In this document: in pieces, positions 55,356-64,000 of the stretch
How the letters are laid out: every line of letters begins with the position of its first letter
How positions within the stretch are numbered: the stretch's first letter is position 1
Assembly: GCF_004145845.1 (NCBI RefSeq)
Contig: NZ_SELP01000003.1
Location: 434,001 to 498,000 of the forward strand
DNA: 64,000 nucleotides
Reading direction: 5' to 3'
Source of the DNA: Loktanella sp. IMCC34160
Lineage (GTDB): Bacteria; Pseudomonadota; Alphaproteobacteria; Rhodobacterales; Rhodobacteraceae
The notes under the pieces: generated by a model
What the model saw: the letters and a program-made list of their open reading frames with translations, nothing else
Told to the model about the DNA's origin: nothing
The model's database searches: none
Position numbers and translations under genes: made by a program

Positions 55356-55801
55356 CCCGCATCCCGCTTTCGGCGCTGATCCTTGGCCTTGCCGGGCTGA
55401 TCCCCTTTGTCTGGGGCGCGCTGACGCAGCTGTCCCCGGCCTTGGGGCAATGGAGCCTTTCGTCCTTGGGCGGGCGGTTCACCGGCCCCTATGTCGGGCT
55501 GGCCTACGGGCAGGTGATCCTTGCATTCATGTCCGGCGTGTTGTGGGGCTTTGCCACCAAGACAACGGGCGGGCGCGCCGCCACCGGCTATGCCCTGTCG
55601 GTGATCCCGGCACTTTGGGCCTTCTTCATGGTGGGCGGTGGCCCGGTCGCCGCCGCGACAAACCTGATTTTCGGTTTCCTGGGGCTGCTGATCCTTGATT
55701 GGTTCTTTGTCCTTTGGGGGCTGGCGCCGCGGTGGTGGATGTCCCTGCGGATCGGACTGACCGCGGTTGTGGTTCTTTCCCTTGGTGTGACCGTCCTCTG
55801 A
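55352..55801 (+). CDS. DUF3429 membrane protein
   Basis: A 149-residue protein with about five membrane helices ([50 protein letters not shown] and two more), matching DUF3429 in the typical [10 protein letters not shown] segment. The function is unknown. It is coupled to ispH (ATGA) and to the methyltransferase (1-bp overlap). Confidence 0.8.
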   Translation: MTRIPLSALILGLAGLIPFVWGALTQLSPALGQWSLSSLGGRFTGPYVGLAYGQVILAFMSGVLWGFATKTTGGRAATGYALSVIPALWAFFMVGGGPVAAATNLIFGFLGLLILDWFFVLWGLAPRWWMSLRIGLTAVVVLSLGVTVL

Positions 55802-56394
55802 TGGTGGATCGGCAAACACTCGACGTCTACGCGCGGCAGGCCACGGACTATGCAAGGCTGTTTTCGGGAAGCGAGCCGGATGCCGACCTTCTGGCGTTCA
55901 TGGGTCAATTGCCCAAGGGCGGGCGGGTTCTGGACCTTGGCTGCGGCCCCGCGACAGCCTCGGCCCATATACGGGCGGCGGGGTTTGATCCGGACCCGTT
56001 GGATGCCAGCCCGGAAATGGTGGCGCTGGCGAATGAGACCCATGCCATTGGCGCACGGGTTGGCACCTTCGACGATGTCGATGCAACGGATGAATACGAC
56101 GGGGTCTGGGCCAACTTCAGCCTGCTGCATGCCCCCCGCGCAGACCTGCCCCGGCACCTGTCGGTCATCCATAACGCCCTCAAACCCGCCGGACTGTTCC
56201 ATATCGGGATGAAAACGGGCGCGGGCGAGGCGCGCGACCCGATCGGGCGCGCCTATACCTATGTCGCGGTCGATGAACTGCACGACCTGCTGCGCAGCGC
56301 CGGGTTCACCGTGGTCACCACCCGCGAGGGCACCGGCAAAGGGCTGGCCGGAACCGACGATCCCTTTGTCATCTGCCTGTCCAGGAAAGGCTGA
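55801..56394 (+). CDS. SAM-dependent methyltransferase
   Basis: A 197-residue class I methyltransferase. The SAM site is [22 protein letters not shown], with the acidic loop [12 protein letters not shown], motif [16 protein letters not shown], and a C-terminal [14 protein letters not shown] strand. The first residues [14 protein letters not shown] are common in small-molecule methyltransferases. The substrate is unknown. It overlaps the DUF3429 gene by one base. Confidence 0.83.
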   Translation: MVDRQTLDVYARQATDYARLFSGSEPDADLLAFMGQLPKGGRVLDLGCGPATASAHIRAAGFDPDPLDASPEMVALANETHAIGARVGTFDDVDATDEYDGVWANFSLLHAPRADLPRHLSVIHNALKPAGLFHIGMKTGAGEARDPIGRAYTYVAVDELHDLLRSAGFTVVTTREGTGKGLAGTDDPFVICLSRKG

Positions 56395-56396
56395 TC

Positions 56397-56852
56397 ATGC
56401 CGGATCTTTACGCCTACACGGATGGTGCCTGTTCCGGGAACCCTGGTCCCGGTGGCTGGGGCGTGCTGATGCTGGCCAAGGACGGGGAGCAGATCGTCAA
56501 GGAACGCACCCTGTGCGGCGGTGAGGCGGAAACCACCAATAACCGGATGGAGCTTCTGGCTGCCATCACCGCGCTTGAAACGCTTGCCCGCCCGTCAACC
56601 ATCACCGTCATCACCGACAGCGCCTATGTCAAAGATGGGATCACCAAGTGGATCCACGGTTGGAAGCGGAACAACTGGACCAAGAAGGGCGGGTTGAAGA
56701 ATGTCGAGCTGTGGCAGCGGCTGGACGCGGCGCAGGCCCGGCACAGGGTGACCTGGGAGTGGGTCAAGGGCCACGCCGGACACCCGGAAAACGAACGGGC
56801 CGATGAATTGGCCCGCGAGGGCATGGCCCCCTACAAGCCGCAGGGCAAATGA
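56397..56852 (+). CDS. rnhA: Ribonuclease HI
   Basis: A 151-residue RNase H that removes RNA from RNA-DNA hybrids. The DEDD active site is visible: [18 protein letters not shown] (Asp), [12 protein letters not shown] (Glu), [11 protein letters not shown] (Asp), and [16 protein letters not shown] (His and Asp). Length is normal. It overlaps the TRIC gene by 4 bp. Confidence 0.96.
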   Translation: MPDLYAYTDGACSGNPGPGGWGVLMLAKDGEQIVKERTLCGGEAETTNNRMELLAAITALETLARPSTITVITDSAYVKDGITKWIHGWKRNNWTKKGGLKNVELWQRLDAAQARHRVTWEWVKGHAGHPENERADELAREGMAPYKPQGK

Positions 56853-57469
56853 TGATCGCCGTTCTCGATATCGCCTCGGTCTTCATCTTTGCGCTGACCG
56901 GTGCCCTTGTGGCAAGCCGGGCGCAACTGGACATCATCGGGTTCCTGTTCGTGGCCAGCCTGACAGCCGTCGGTGGCGGCACCCTGCGCGACCTTCTGCT
57001 GAACCGTGATGCCGTGTTCTGGGTGGCGGACCCATCCATCCTGTGGGCCGCCGTCGTGCCGGCGGTTGCGGTATTCTTCCTCGCGCATCTGCTGGAAAGC
57101 CGTTTGCGCGTCCTGACGTGGCTGGATGCCTGCGCCCTTGCGGTGGCCGTGCCTGCCGGGGTCGGGGTCGCACTGGACCTTGGGCAACCGGCCACGGTCG
57201 TCCTGATCATGGGGGTGTCGACTGGGTGTTTCGGCGGGCTTTTGCGGGATGTGGTCTGCAACGAGGTGCCGCTGGTTCTGAAGCAGGGAGAGCTTTACGT
57301 CACCTGCGCCTTCGCCGGGGCAGGTGCGGCGATGTTGGCCCTGTCGGTCGGCCTGACCCAGCCTGTCGCACTGATCGCCTGCGCGGTGGTCACGCTGTTG
57401 TTGCGTGCGGGAAGCCTCGCCTTCGGCTGGCGGTTGCCGGTCTACAAGGCCCGCCCACCCCGCAGCTAG
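56849..57469 (+). CDS. TRIC-family cation channel (YadS/UPF0126)
   Basis: A 206-residue membrane protein with about seven helices. The duplicated glycine motifs are [19 protein letters not shown] and [19 protein letters not shown], characteristic of the trimeric intracellular cation channel family. The gene is last in the rightward train. Its stop shares CTAG (57466-57469) with convergent dapE. Confidence 0.9.
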   Translation: MMIAVLDIASVFIFALTGALVASRAQLDIIGFLFVASLTAVGGGTLRDLLLNRDAVFWVADPSILWAAVVPAVAVFFLAHLLESRLRVLTWLDACALAVAVPAGVGVALDLGQPATVVLIMGVSTGCFGGLLRDVVCNEVPLVLKQGELYVTCAFAGAGAAMLALSVGLTQPVALIACAVVTLLLRAGSLAFGWRLPVYKARPPRS

Positions 57470-58617
57470 TCGGCGAAATAGTCGCGAAGGATGCGGCCGT
57501 AGATCGCCTTCAGCTGGTGGATCTGCTCGACGCTGACCCGTTCATCGACCTGATGCATGGTCTTGCCGACAAGGCCAAACTCTACCACTGGACAGTGATC
57601 CTTGACAAAGCGGGCATCGGATGTGCCGCCAGAGGTGGACAATTCCGGCATACGCCCGGTTTCCGCCTGAACCGCCTTGCCGATCAGATCGGACAGGTCG
57701 CCCGGCGGCGTCAGGAAACTTTCCCCGGACACGCTCACCTCCATCGCGATTTTCACGTCGAATTCCGTGGCGATCGCATCGGCGCCTGCCTGCATCCAGT
57801 CGGTCAGGCTTTGGCTGCTGTGCAGGTCGTTGAAGCGGATGTTGACGGCGGCGGTGCCCTTGGCGGGGATCACGTTCGTGGCGGGGTTCCCGGTGTCGAT
57901 GGTGACAATGGCAAGGGTGGACGGGTCGAAGTGGTCGGACCCCGAGTCAAGCTCGCGGCTGGCCAGCCGGTCCATCAGACGGGCAAGAGGCGGCAGCGGG
58001 TTGCGCGCGCGGTGCGGATAGGCGGAATGACCCTGAACGCCGGTCACGGTGAAGCGCGCGGTCATTGACCCGCGGCGGCCGATCTTCATTGCCTCACCCA
58101 TTTCATTGGGGCTGGTCGGTTCGCCGACAAGGCAGTGGGTCATCCGTTCGCCCGCCTCTGCCATCCAGTCCAGAAGCGCGGTGGTTCCGTCCAGCGCCGG
58201 GCCTTCTTCGTCTCCGGTGATGGCAAGGATGATCGCGCCATCCGGCGGGGTCTGCCGAACGAAATCCACCGCTGCGGCGGCAAAGGCCGCGACGCCCGAT
58301 TTCATGTCGGTCGCGCCCCGGCCCCATAGGTATCCATCGCGGATTTCCGCGCCGAAGGGATCGACGGTCCAGTCGTCCGGATTGCCGATGGGCACCACGT
58401 CTGTATGCCCGTTGAATCCGAATGATCTGTTGGCGCCCTTGCGACCCCAACGCGCGAACAGGTTGCTGACCCCGCCGCGATCGACGCGGGTGCAATCGAA
58501 ACCGGCCCCCTCCAGCAGCTCGGCAAGCAGAACCAGTGCCCCGCCCTCGACCGGGGTGACAGAGGGGCAGCGGACAAGGCGGGCGGTCAGGTCGACGGGG
58601 TCTATCGGGTTGGGCAT
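57466..58617 (-). CDS. dapE: Succinyl-diaminopimelate desuccinylase
   Basis: A 383-residue M20 metallopeptidase of lysine/diaminopimelate synthesis. Metal and catalytic sites: [11 protein letters not shown] (His), [17 protein letters not shown] (Asp), [12 protein letters not shown] (Glu-Glu). The dimer/lid segment [13 protein letters not shown] follows, and [11 protein letters not shown] carries the substrate site. The start is ATG 58617. The other lysine gene dapD lies 1.9 kb away on the same strand. Confidence 0.95.
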   Translation of the reverse strand: MPNPIDPVDLTARLVRCPSVTPVEGGALVLLAELLEGAGFDCTRVDRGGVSNLFARWGRKGANRSFGFNGHTDVVPIGNPDDWTVDPFGAEIRDGYLWGRGATDMKSGVAAFAAAAVDFVRQTPPDGAIILAITGDEEGPALDGTTALLDWMAEAGERMTHCLVGEPTSPNEMGEAMKIGRRGSMTARFTVTGVQGHSAYPHRARNPLPPLARLMDRLASRELDSGSDHFDPSTLAIVTIDTGNPATNVIPAKGTAAVNIRFNDLHSSQSLTDWMQAGADAIATEFDVKIAMEVSVSGESFLTPPGDLSDLIGKAVQAETGRMPELSTSGGTSDARFVKDHCPVVEFGLVGKTMHQVDERVSVEQIHQLKAIYGRILRDYFAD

Positions 58618-59039
58618 GGCGATCTCCTTGTTTCCTCCCGTAGCCCGAGACCCGGCGGGATGCAACGAAGGCCGACAGGGGCGGTCGGACGGGAAAGCCA
58701 CAGGTGGCGCGGCCAGGGTCAAAAGGGGATGTTCCGTTGGCCCGAAAATGCTATCACTGGGGCAATAATTGGACCCGAGGCAGGGCAAACACACAATCGG
58801 CTGTGACCAGCAGGATCAGCTACAAGATATAGCGGTTGGAGAACTCCGGCGGCGTGTGCGCACTGTTTCGGCAATGTCGAGGCGGGACAATGGTTCAGGC
58901 AAGTCAGACACCCGGCGGCGGGGGCGGGACAGCGGCGAAGAGCGCACAGGTGTCTCGACCGGTAGGCGCGACGATCTTCGCCGGTGCAGGGATCTGCCCG
59001 GACAGTCCCCCAGACACGAGCACCTGACCCGGACCAAAG
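58618..59039. other. 422-base dapE/Hint divergent gap
   Basis: The gap holds the promoter regions of two divergent genes and a possible 45-codon ORF (58890-59027). The minus strand also has an open frame of about 60 codons, but it is low-complexity and is rejected. No hairpin with T run, riboswitch or clear promoter was found. Confidence 0.4.
58890..59027 (+). CDS. Possible 45-residue ORF upstream of the Hint gene
   Basis: ATG at 58890 preceded by GAGGCGGGACA opens MVQASQTPGGGGGTAAKSAQ and ends at TGA 59025-59027, 12 bases before the Hint gene. The peptide is Gly/Ala-rich with no signal and no recognisable family. It may be translated and coupled, or chance. Confidence 0.25.
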   Translation: MVQASQTPGGGGGTAAKSAQVSRPVGATIFAGAGICPDSPPDTST

Positions 59040-60119
59040 ATGAGCTGGATCGCGCTAAGAGACAGGCAGGCAGGCACGTTCAACCCCATCGGGTTGGGTG
59101 AACCGCTGTCGGCGAACGTCGCGCCGCGTGATCCCGATTGCTTTCTGCCTTGTGGGACCCTGCGGCTCGAGTTTTCGTTCGATCCCGATCTGGGTCGGCG
59201 CAACCTGCTGCGCTACGTGGCCCGCGACCCGTGGCTGAGCAGCTTGATCCTTTGCCTCGATCCGGATGGGACGCTAAGCCTTCTGCAAGGGCAGGCTGAA
59301 CGGTCCGAATATCTGTCGCTTCAGATCGGGGACAGGATGCCGGGCGAGACCGTACATGTGACGTTCGCCTGGAATGCGCCGATGAAGGTCGGGGTTCTGG
59401 CGGTTGACCTGCCCGACGAAGACCGGACCCTGCTTGCCGAAATCCCAAACCCGATCCCGCTGTGCTATCGGGATGTCGCCCTAATCGCGGGCAGTTCGGC
59501 GACGGCCACGCTTCAACCCGAGGTCAAGTTTGTCGCGATTGCCGACACGGTCGAGCCGGTCGGACCCGGTGCAACCATCGGACCCGGTGCGGTGGTTGAA
59601 ACCGCAGACGGCCCCGTGCCGATTGGAAAGGTCCGGCTGGGGCAGGTCATCAAGACGGCCGATGGCGGAGAGGCGCAGGCCCGCTGGATCGGTTCACAGT
59701 CCCTGCCGGCCCGGGGTCAGTTCGCGCCGCTGACGATGCGCCACCCTTATTTTGGCCTCGACTACGACCTTCTGGTCTCGTCCGATCAGAGGATTCTGTT
59801 GAAGGGGTCCAAGGTCGAATACCTGTTCGGCGAGGAACAGATTTGCACGGCGGTCCGGCATCTGGCGGATGGAAAGGCCATTCTGCGGTCGCCCGACAGG
59901 TTGGTGCAGACCTACTATCAGCTTGTTCTGGACCGGCATGCCATCATCCCGGTCAGCGGGGCCATGGTAGAAAGTTTCGACCCGTCCCGCCTGACCCGCG
60001 ACCCCGGGTTGCTGCCGCATTCCATCCTTCGGAATATGCCGCGCGAACTGCTGCCGCGCGGCCCGTCGCTGGGAATTGCCGTGCTTCGGGACTACGAGGC
60101 GCTGACGCTGGCCCGCTAG
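59040..60119 (+). CDS. Hint-domain protein lacking the catalytic Cys
   Basis: A 359-residue protein. Residues 1 to about 165 are a beta-rich N-terminal domain. Residues about 171-335 match the Hint_2 (hedgehog/intein) fold common in Rhodobacteraceae: GPVPIGKVRLGQVIKTADGGEAQARWIG, then FGLDYDLLVSSDQRILL, AVRHLADGKAI, and the LDRHAIIPVSGAMVESFDP end. The family normally begins with C-F-T-P-G-T. Here the aligned residues are T179-I-G-P-G-A, and the usual QH in S-P-Q-H-R is D-Q. Self-processing is therefore unlikely. It lies opposite to dapE and dapD. Confidence 0.78.
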   Translation: MSWIALRDRQAGTFNPIGLGEPLSANVAPRDPDCFLPCGTLRLEFSFDPDLGRRNLLRYVARDPWLSSLILCLDPDGTLSLLQGQAERSEYLSLQIGDRMPGETVHVTFAWNAPMKVGVLAVDLPDEDRTLLAEIPNPIPLCYRDVALIAGSSATATLQPEVKFVAIADTVEPVGPGATIGPGAVVETADGPVPIGKVRLGQVIKTADGGEAQARWIGSQSLPARGQFAPLTMRHPYFGLDYDLLVSSDQRILLKGSKVEYLFGEEQICTAVRHLADGKAILRSPDRLVQTYYQLVLDRHAIIPVSGAMVESFDPSRLTRDPGLLPHSILRNMPRELLPRGPSLGIAVLRDYEALTLAR

Positions 60120-60192
60120 AGCCCCGCTGTAGGCTATGGAAAACGCAAGTCCGAGGGGCGCAAAACCGGTTCCCACCTTTGCGCGACATGCT

Positions 60193-60549
60193 TTAGGCCT
60201 CGTCGTCGTCCCCGTCGTAGAACGGCGTCATCTGGGCGACGATCACCGCGTTCTCTTCCAGCGCGCGCTGCATCAACTCGCGCTCCTCGTCAGGCACCTC
60301 GTGCCCTTCGGCAAGGCGTTCGTCCAGTGTGCCATAACCGGTGACATCCAGCGGGGCGAGGTCGGCCTGCTTGAGGATGGCCACGGTCTCACGCACCGCC
60401 TCTGCCTCGTCCACGCCGGAGGCATAGCAGATCAGGGCGGCGCCGGTGCTGCCGTCCGGCAGCCCGTCGCCATCCTTGCGGCCCACGTCGACCAGCAGCG
60501 TATAGACCTGCTGGCGCTTCGCGGCCTTCGGTTTCGGGGTCTCAGTCAC
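60193..60549 (-). CDS. Conserved 118-residue acidic protein next to dapD
   Basis: A small soluble protein with [68 protein letters not shown] and a strongly acidic tail (YDGDDDEA). The function is unknown. The start is GTG at 60549, inside the last codons of dapD (8-bp overlap), so it is translated with dapD. It is probably a companion of the dap genes. Confidence 0.65.
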   Translation of the reverse strand: MTETPKPKAAKRQQVYTLLVDVGRKDGDGLPDGSTGAALICYASGVDEAEAVRETVAILKQADLAPLDVTGYGTLDERLAEGHEVPDEERELMQRALEENAVIVAQMTPFYDGDDDEA

Positions 60550-61369
60550 GCAGCAGCTCGTTGATGCCGGTCTTGGACCGAGTTCTTTCGTCAACGCGCT
60601 TCACGATCACCGCGCAATACAGGTTGATCCCGTTCTTCGACGGCATGGAGCCTGCAACGACGACCGAATAGGGGGGTACTTCGCCATACATGACTTCGCC
60701 GGTTTCGCGGTCGACGATCTTGGTCGACTTGCCAATGAAGACACCCATGCCAAGGACCGAGCCTTCGCGCACGATGCAGCCTTCGACAACCTCCGACCGG
60801 GCCCCGATGAAACAGTTGTCTTCGATAATGGTCGGGCCGGCCTGCATCGGCTCAAGCACGCCGCCAATGCCCACGCCACCGGACAGGTGCACGTTCTTGC
60901 CGATCTGGGCGCAGGACCCGACGGTGGCCCATGTGTCGACCATGGTGCCGCTGTCGACATAGGCGCCGAGGTTCACGAAGGATGGCATCAGCACCACGCC
61001 CGGCGCGATATAGGCGGATTTGCGCACGATGCAGTTCGGCACGGCGCGGAACCCGGCAGACTGGAAATCCTCATCGTCCCAACCGGCGAACTTGCTATCG
61101 ACCTTGTCCCACCAGCCGGCACCCTGCGGGCCGCCGGACTGGAATTCCATGTCCTTGATGCGGAACCCCAGAAGCACGGCCTTCTTCGCCCACTGGTTCA
61201 CATGCCAGTCGCCGCTGTCCTGACGTTCGGCAACACGCAGCGACCCGCTGTCGAGGGCGTCCAGCGTATCTTCGATCGCCTCGCGGGTCTCGCCCTTGGT
61301 GGACGGGGTAATCTGGTCGCGGGTTTCCCACGCGGCTTCGATGGCTGCTTCGAGCTGGGCATTGGACAT
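60542..61369 (-). CDS. dapD: Tetrahydrodipicolinate N-succinyltransferase
   Basis: A 275-residue left-handed beta-helix acyltransferase of lysine synthesis. It begins [22 protein letters not shown]. The hexapeptide repeats include [51 protein letters not shown] and [29 protein letters not shown] is family-typical. The start is ATG 61369. Confidence 0.97.
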   Translation of the reverse strand: MSNAQLEAAIEAAWETRDQITPSTKGETREAIEDTLDALDSGSLRVAERQDSGDWHVNQWAKKAVLLGFRIKDMEFQSGGPQGAGWWDKVDSKFAGWDDEDFQSAGFRAVPNCIVRKSAYIAPGVVLMPSFVNLGAYVDSGTMVDTWATVGSCAQIGKNVHLSGGVGIGGVLEPMQAGPTIIEDNCFIGARSEVVEGCIVREGSVLGMGVFIGKSTKIVDRETGEVMYGEVPPYSVVVAGSMPSKNGINLYCAVIVKRVDERTRSKTGINELLRD

Positions 61370-61535
61370 GGGGCCATTCCTTCCGGTCAAACTGACGTTG
61401 CGATGCCCTATAGCGGCAGGGCGCGTCTGGCACAATGCGACCTGTCAAACTCGGTCTGCGGCGAAGGACGTTTCCTGTTGTGACGATTGGACCGGCACCA
61501 TAGATATCAGCCCCAGTCCATGCAAAGGTCAGCCT

Positions 61536-62855
61536 GTGCAGCATCGCCCGAGCGACAGAGCCATCACCCACAACCCGACGGGTGCGTTTCCCGCGCCGGT
61601 CTTGCTGCGGCTGTGGCGCGGTCTGGGCGGGGGTCTGCCGGGCGCCTTCAAACCTCTGGGTTGTCTGGTTCATGCCCGGCAGGGCGCCGCGCCGGAGCGC
61701 CGGAAGGAACGCTTTGGACTGCCGACAGCGTCCCGGCCGGAAGGGCGTATCATCTGGATTCACGGCGCCAGCCTTGGCGAAGTGAGCCAGCTGCGGACGC
61801 TGGTTCCGGCGCTGGAGCGCGACTTCGGCGCGACGGTTGTAATCACGACCATGACCCAAACCGGGGCAGACTGGGTTGCTGGACAACTGCCCGATGCGAT
61901 CCACCAATTTCAGCCCATGGATACACCCCGGTACTGGGATCTGTTCTTTGATTATTGGCGCCCTGATGTGGGGCTGGTGGTCGAAAACGATCTTTGGCCG
62001 ACCATGTTGTCGACCGCGGCGAAACGCGGTGTTCCCATGATGGTCCTGAACGCGCGGGCCTCTCGCAGTATGCTGCGACACCCGCGGGTCTACCGGCATC
62101 TTCTTGGGCATCTCTCGGCCATCCACTGTCGAAACGAGGCGGTTGCGGGTCAGTTTGACCTGTTGGGTGTTGGGCGGGATAAGATGCTTGTGGGGGGCGA
62201 TCTGAAGGCCTTCGGTGGAGCCCTGCCTTTGCGAGATGACGAGGTTGCCGCGCTGCAAGGCATGATCGGCGCGCGCAAGACCTGGATTGCCGCTTCGACC
62301 CATCCGGCCGATGAACCGGTGGTGCTTAAGGCGGCAGGCCACCTTAAGCGCAGCGAGAGTCCTTTGCTTGTCTGGGCACCCCGCCACCCAAAACGGGCAG
62401 CGCAGATCATCGAGGCGGCAGAGGCCGCCGGTCTGACAGTGGCGCAGCGGAGCCGGGGCCAGGCCATCGACGCGTCCACGGATATCTATCTTGCTGACAC
62501 CACGGGGGAAATGGGGACGATCTTTGCACTGTCCGACATTGTCTTTCTGGGCGGTGGCTTTGGGCCGGAAGGGGGGCACAACCCCTATGAACCCGCGCGG
62601 GAAGGCAAGGCCGTGTTGTCCGGTCCGGGCGTGCGCCACTTTGCCGAGGCATTCGACCTGCTGACCGACGCGGGTGGAGCCGCCTATGTCCACGACGCGC
62701 CGGAGCTGGCGGAAAGTGTCTTGGCCCTCCTGAAGGATGAACAGGCAAGGCGCGCTGGTCAGGCGGGCCAGCAGGTCATTTCGGCCATGCCCAATCCGAT
62801 TGACGGGATCATCGACATGATCCAGACGGTCGCCTTGCAGAAGAAGGCGCAGTGA
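61536..62855 (+). CDS. waaA: 3-deoxy-D-manno-octulosonic acid transferase WaaA
   Basis: A 439-residue transferase of KDO to lipid A in the inner membrane. The N-terminal Glycos_transf_N domain has IWIHGASLGEVSQLRTL, VVITTMTQTGADW and LVVENDLWPTML (E-N-D-L-W-P). The C-terminal half has LLVWAPRHPKRA, IYLADTTGEMGTIFALSDIVFLGGGFGPEGGHNPYEPA. The start is GTG 61536 after AAAGG. The next gene overlaps by 4 bp. Confidence 0.92.
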   Translation: MQHRPSDRAITHNPTGAFPAPVLLRLWRGLGGGLPGAFKPLGCLVHARQGAAPERRKERFGLPTASRPEGRIIWIHGASLGEVSQLRTLVPALERDFGATVVITTMTQTGADWVAGQLPDAIHQFQPMDTPRYWDLFFDYWRPDVGLVVENDLWPTMLSTAAKRGVPMMVLNARASRSMLRHPRVYRHLLGHLSAIHCRNEAVAGQFDLLGVGRDKMLVGGDLKAFGGALPLRDDEVAALQGMIGARKTWIAASTHPADEPVVLKAAGHLKRSESPLLVWAPRHPKRAAQIIEAAEAAGLTVAQRSRGQAIDASTDIYLADTTGEMGTIFALSDIVFLGGGFGPEGGHNPYEPAREGKAVLSGPGVRHFAEAFDLLTDAGGAAYVHDAPELAESVLALLKDEQARRAGQAGQQVISAMPNPIDGIIDMIQTVALQKKAQ

Positions 62856-63832
62856 TGACCCGGGCAGTTCTCCTCAATGATACTTCGGCCCGCTATCATC
62901 ACGGATGTAGCCGCGTGTCCCGACTGCTGAAGGCGGGACTTGCCGCCAGAGGCGTCGAGATTACGGCCTCAGCCTTGGCTCATACGGATTGGACGAGAAC
63001 GCCCGGATTCCTCAGCGCATTGGAAGCGGCTGAACTGGTGGTCATCAACGGCGAAGGGACCCTGCATGGGGGCGCGGAAAAGGGGCAGCTTCTTTTGAAT
63101 GTTGTCGACCATCCCGCCGCCCGGGGTAAACCCGTCGCGGTCGTCAACACGATCTGGCAGAACAACCCGCCGGACTGGGCTGACATCCTTCGTCGCTGCG
63201 CTTTGGTTTCGGCACGGGATAGTGCCAGCCATGCCAACCTTCTGGCAGCGGGCGTCGAACAGGCGGTTCACGTCCCGGACCTGTCCTTGTCTGAACGGGT
63301 CGAACCGCCGACCGGCGGGCGAAAGGGGCTGGTGGTCGGCGACAGTGTTCGGCATTCGGTTCGAACGCATCTGGCGCGCTATGCCCAAAGACAGCACGCG
63401 ACATTCGTCCCATCGAAGACCCTGACATCGACCCTATGGAGCCGCTGGCCCGCCCGGCACCTACTTTGGCGTGTCTACAACGGTGTTTTTTCTGGCAAGG
63501 TTCCGGACTTCATGATGGCCCGTGACGAAGCCGCCTATCTCGAAATCTTGTCCGGTGCGATGGGGCATGTGACCGGGAGGTTTCATGGCGTTTGTTATTC
63601 CATATTGGCCGAACTGCCCTTCCTGGCCGTCGGGTCTGTCACGTCCAAGGTTCAGGTGCTGGTCGCCGACGCAGGGCTGAACCCCGATCGTGTCATCCCG
63701 GTCGAGGCCTTGGCGGACTTGCCGCTTCCCCCGCCCTTCGACGAGACGGAACTGGGCAATCTCAGACGCTACAAGGAAGATGCGCAGGATAAGGCGCAGG
63801 ACCTGTTTGACCGCATCGCGAGGCTGGCATGA
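62852..63832 (+). CDS. Polysaccharide pyruvyl transferase family protein
   Basis: A 326-residue member of the PF04230 family, which adds pyruvate ketals to polysaccharides or related groups. Seen: LLNDTSARYHHGC, AAELVVINGEGTLHGG, SARDSASHANLLAAGVEQAVHVPDLSLS, and MGHVTGRFHGVCYSILAELPFLAV (the G-R-F-H-G motif). It is coupled to waaA (4-bp overlap) and to the next gene, suggesting an envelope-glycan unit. Confidence 0.85.
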   Translation: MMTRAVLLNDTSARYHHGCSRVSRLLKAGLAARGVEITASALAHTDWTRTPGFLSALEAAELVVINGEGTLHGGAEKGQLLLNVVDHPAARGKPVAVVNTIWQNNPPDWADILRRCALVSARDSASHANLLAAGVEQAVHVPDLSLSERVEPPTGGRKGLVVGDSVRHSVRTHLARYAQRQHATFVPSKTLTSTLWSRWPARHLLWRVYNGVFSGKVPDFMMARDEAAYLEILSGAMGHVTGRFHGVCYSILAELPFLAVGSVTSKVQVLVADAGLNPDRVIPVEALADLPLPPPFDETELGNLRRYKEDAQDKAQDLFDRIARLA

Positions 63833-64000
63833 CGCGGTTGGCTTTCACTCTTGCAAAGGTGTTCCGGAACGAGGACGCGTTGCAACGTTTCTCGGTTCCG
63901 CGTTCCGATCTGGCGAACGAAACAGAAGGCAAGACCGTCGCTGTGGTCGGCAATGCCCGGTCGCTAGAAGCGGCAGACCACGGAGCGGCGATCGACACGG
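63829..64000 (+). CDS. Probable family-29 glycosyltransferase (partial, N-terminus)
   Basis: The frame begins ATG at 63829, overlapping the pyruvyl transferase stop by 4 bp, and runs off the window. The 57 visible residues end in KTVAVVGNARSLEAADHGAAIDT. This VVGN-(S/A)-G-like loop followed by an acidic I-D is the start of GT29 sialyltransferase-like domains. The call is tentative because only the first strand is seen. Confidence 0.5.
   Translation, partial: MTRLAFTLAKVFRNEDALQRFSVPRSDLANETEGKTVAVVGNARSLEAADHGAAIDT

Overview
The window is a GC-rich alphaproteobacterial chromosome segment that fits the Rhodobacterales (Roseobacter/Rhodobacter group) best. The supporting evidence is FlaF and FlbT flagellin regulators beside a single short flagellin, a DUF1217 flagellar protein, a Hint-domain protein, the leuS-lptE-holA order, a DUF3576 lipoprotein and a threonine-rich Rhodobacter-type porin. 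There are no tRNA or rRNA genes, CRISPR arrays, insertion sequences or prophage genes. Almost all of the window is ordinary, densely packed chromosome, with many 4-bp start/stop overlaps.

Layout. (1) 0.1-12 kb: flagellar genes. flgB-flgC-fliE-fliQ-flgF-flgG-flgA-flgH-fliL run leftward and diverge from fliI. Next come fliC-flaF-flbT-DUF1217 and a flgJ/flgN-like pair, all leftward, and then fliK-flgD rightward. (2) 12-19 kb: ubiquinone genes ubiE-ubiB, mutM, an enoyl-CoA hydratase, and a leftward three-gene catabolic operon (PLP lyase, M24 hydrolase, maleate-isomerase-like protein) behind a perfect dyad. (3) 19-27 kb: rpsT, then dnaA-dnaN-recF-(GNAT)-(LysE)-gyrB. (4) 27-30.7 kb: an AbrB transporter, trhO, a nicotinamidase and a sulfotransferase-like protein. 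(5) 30.8-35.2 kb: an exopolysaccharide locus with a YjbH-like outer-membrane protein, a YjbF-like lipoprotein, a tiny secreted membrane protein and an SDR/sugar-transferase fusion. (6) 35-43 kb: leuS-lptE-holA, a DUF3576 lipoprotein, a lower-GC TPR-sulfotransferase and a porin. (7) 43-52 kb: housekeeping genes including yggS, an L,D-transpeptidase, a fatty-acid-hydroxylase-family membrane protein, a cation antiporter, ribA, a response regulator, an aminotransferase, xth and an ABC-F ATPase. (8) 52-57.5 kb: a rightward gene train running rsfS, rlmH, PhyH, thioesterase, ispH, DUF3429, methyltransferase, rnhA, TRIC. (9) 57.5-61.4 kb: lysine genes dapE and dapD, with a Hint-domain gene on the opposite strand between them. 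(10) 61.5-64 kb: waaA, a polysaccharide pyruvyl transferase and the start of a probable family-29 glycosyltransferase, which the window edge cuts.

The items most worth a second look are the Hint-domain protein that lacks the Cys nucleophile, the three-gene PLP-lyase operon with its dyad, the SDR/sugar-transferase fusion, the hairpin-rich fliC leader with degenerate CtrA-like repeats nearby, and the envelope-glycan genes at the right edge. No clearly novel multi-gene system such as a defence island or secretion system is visible.
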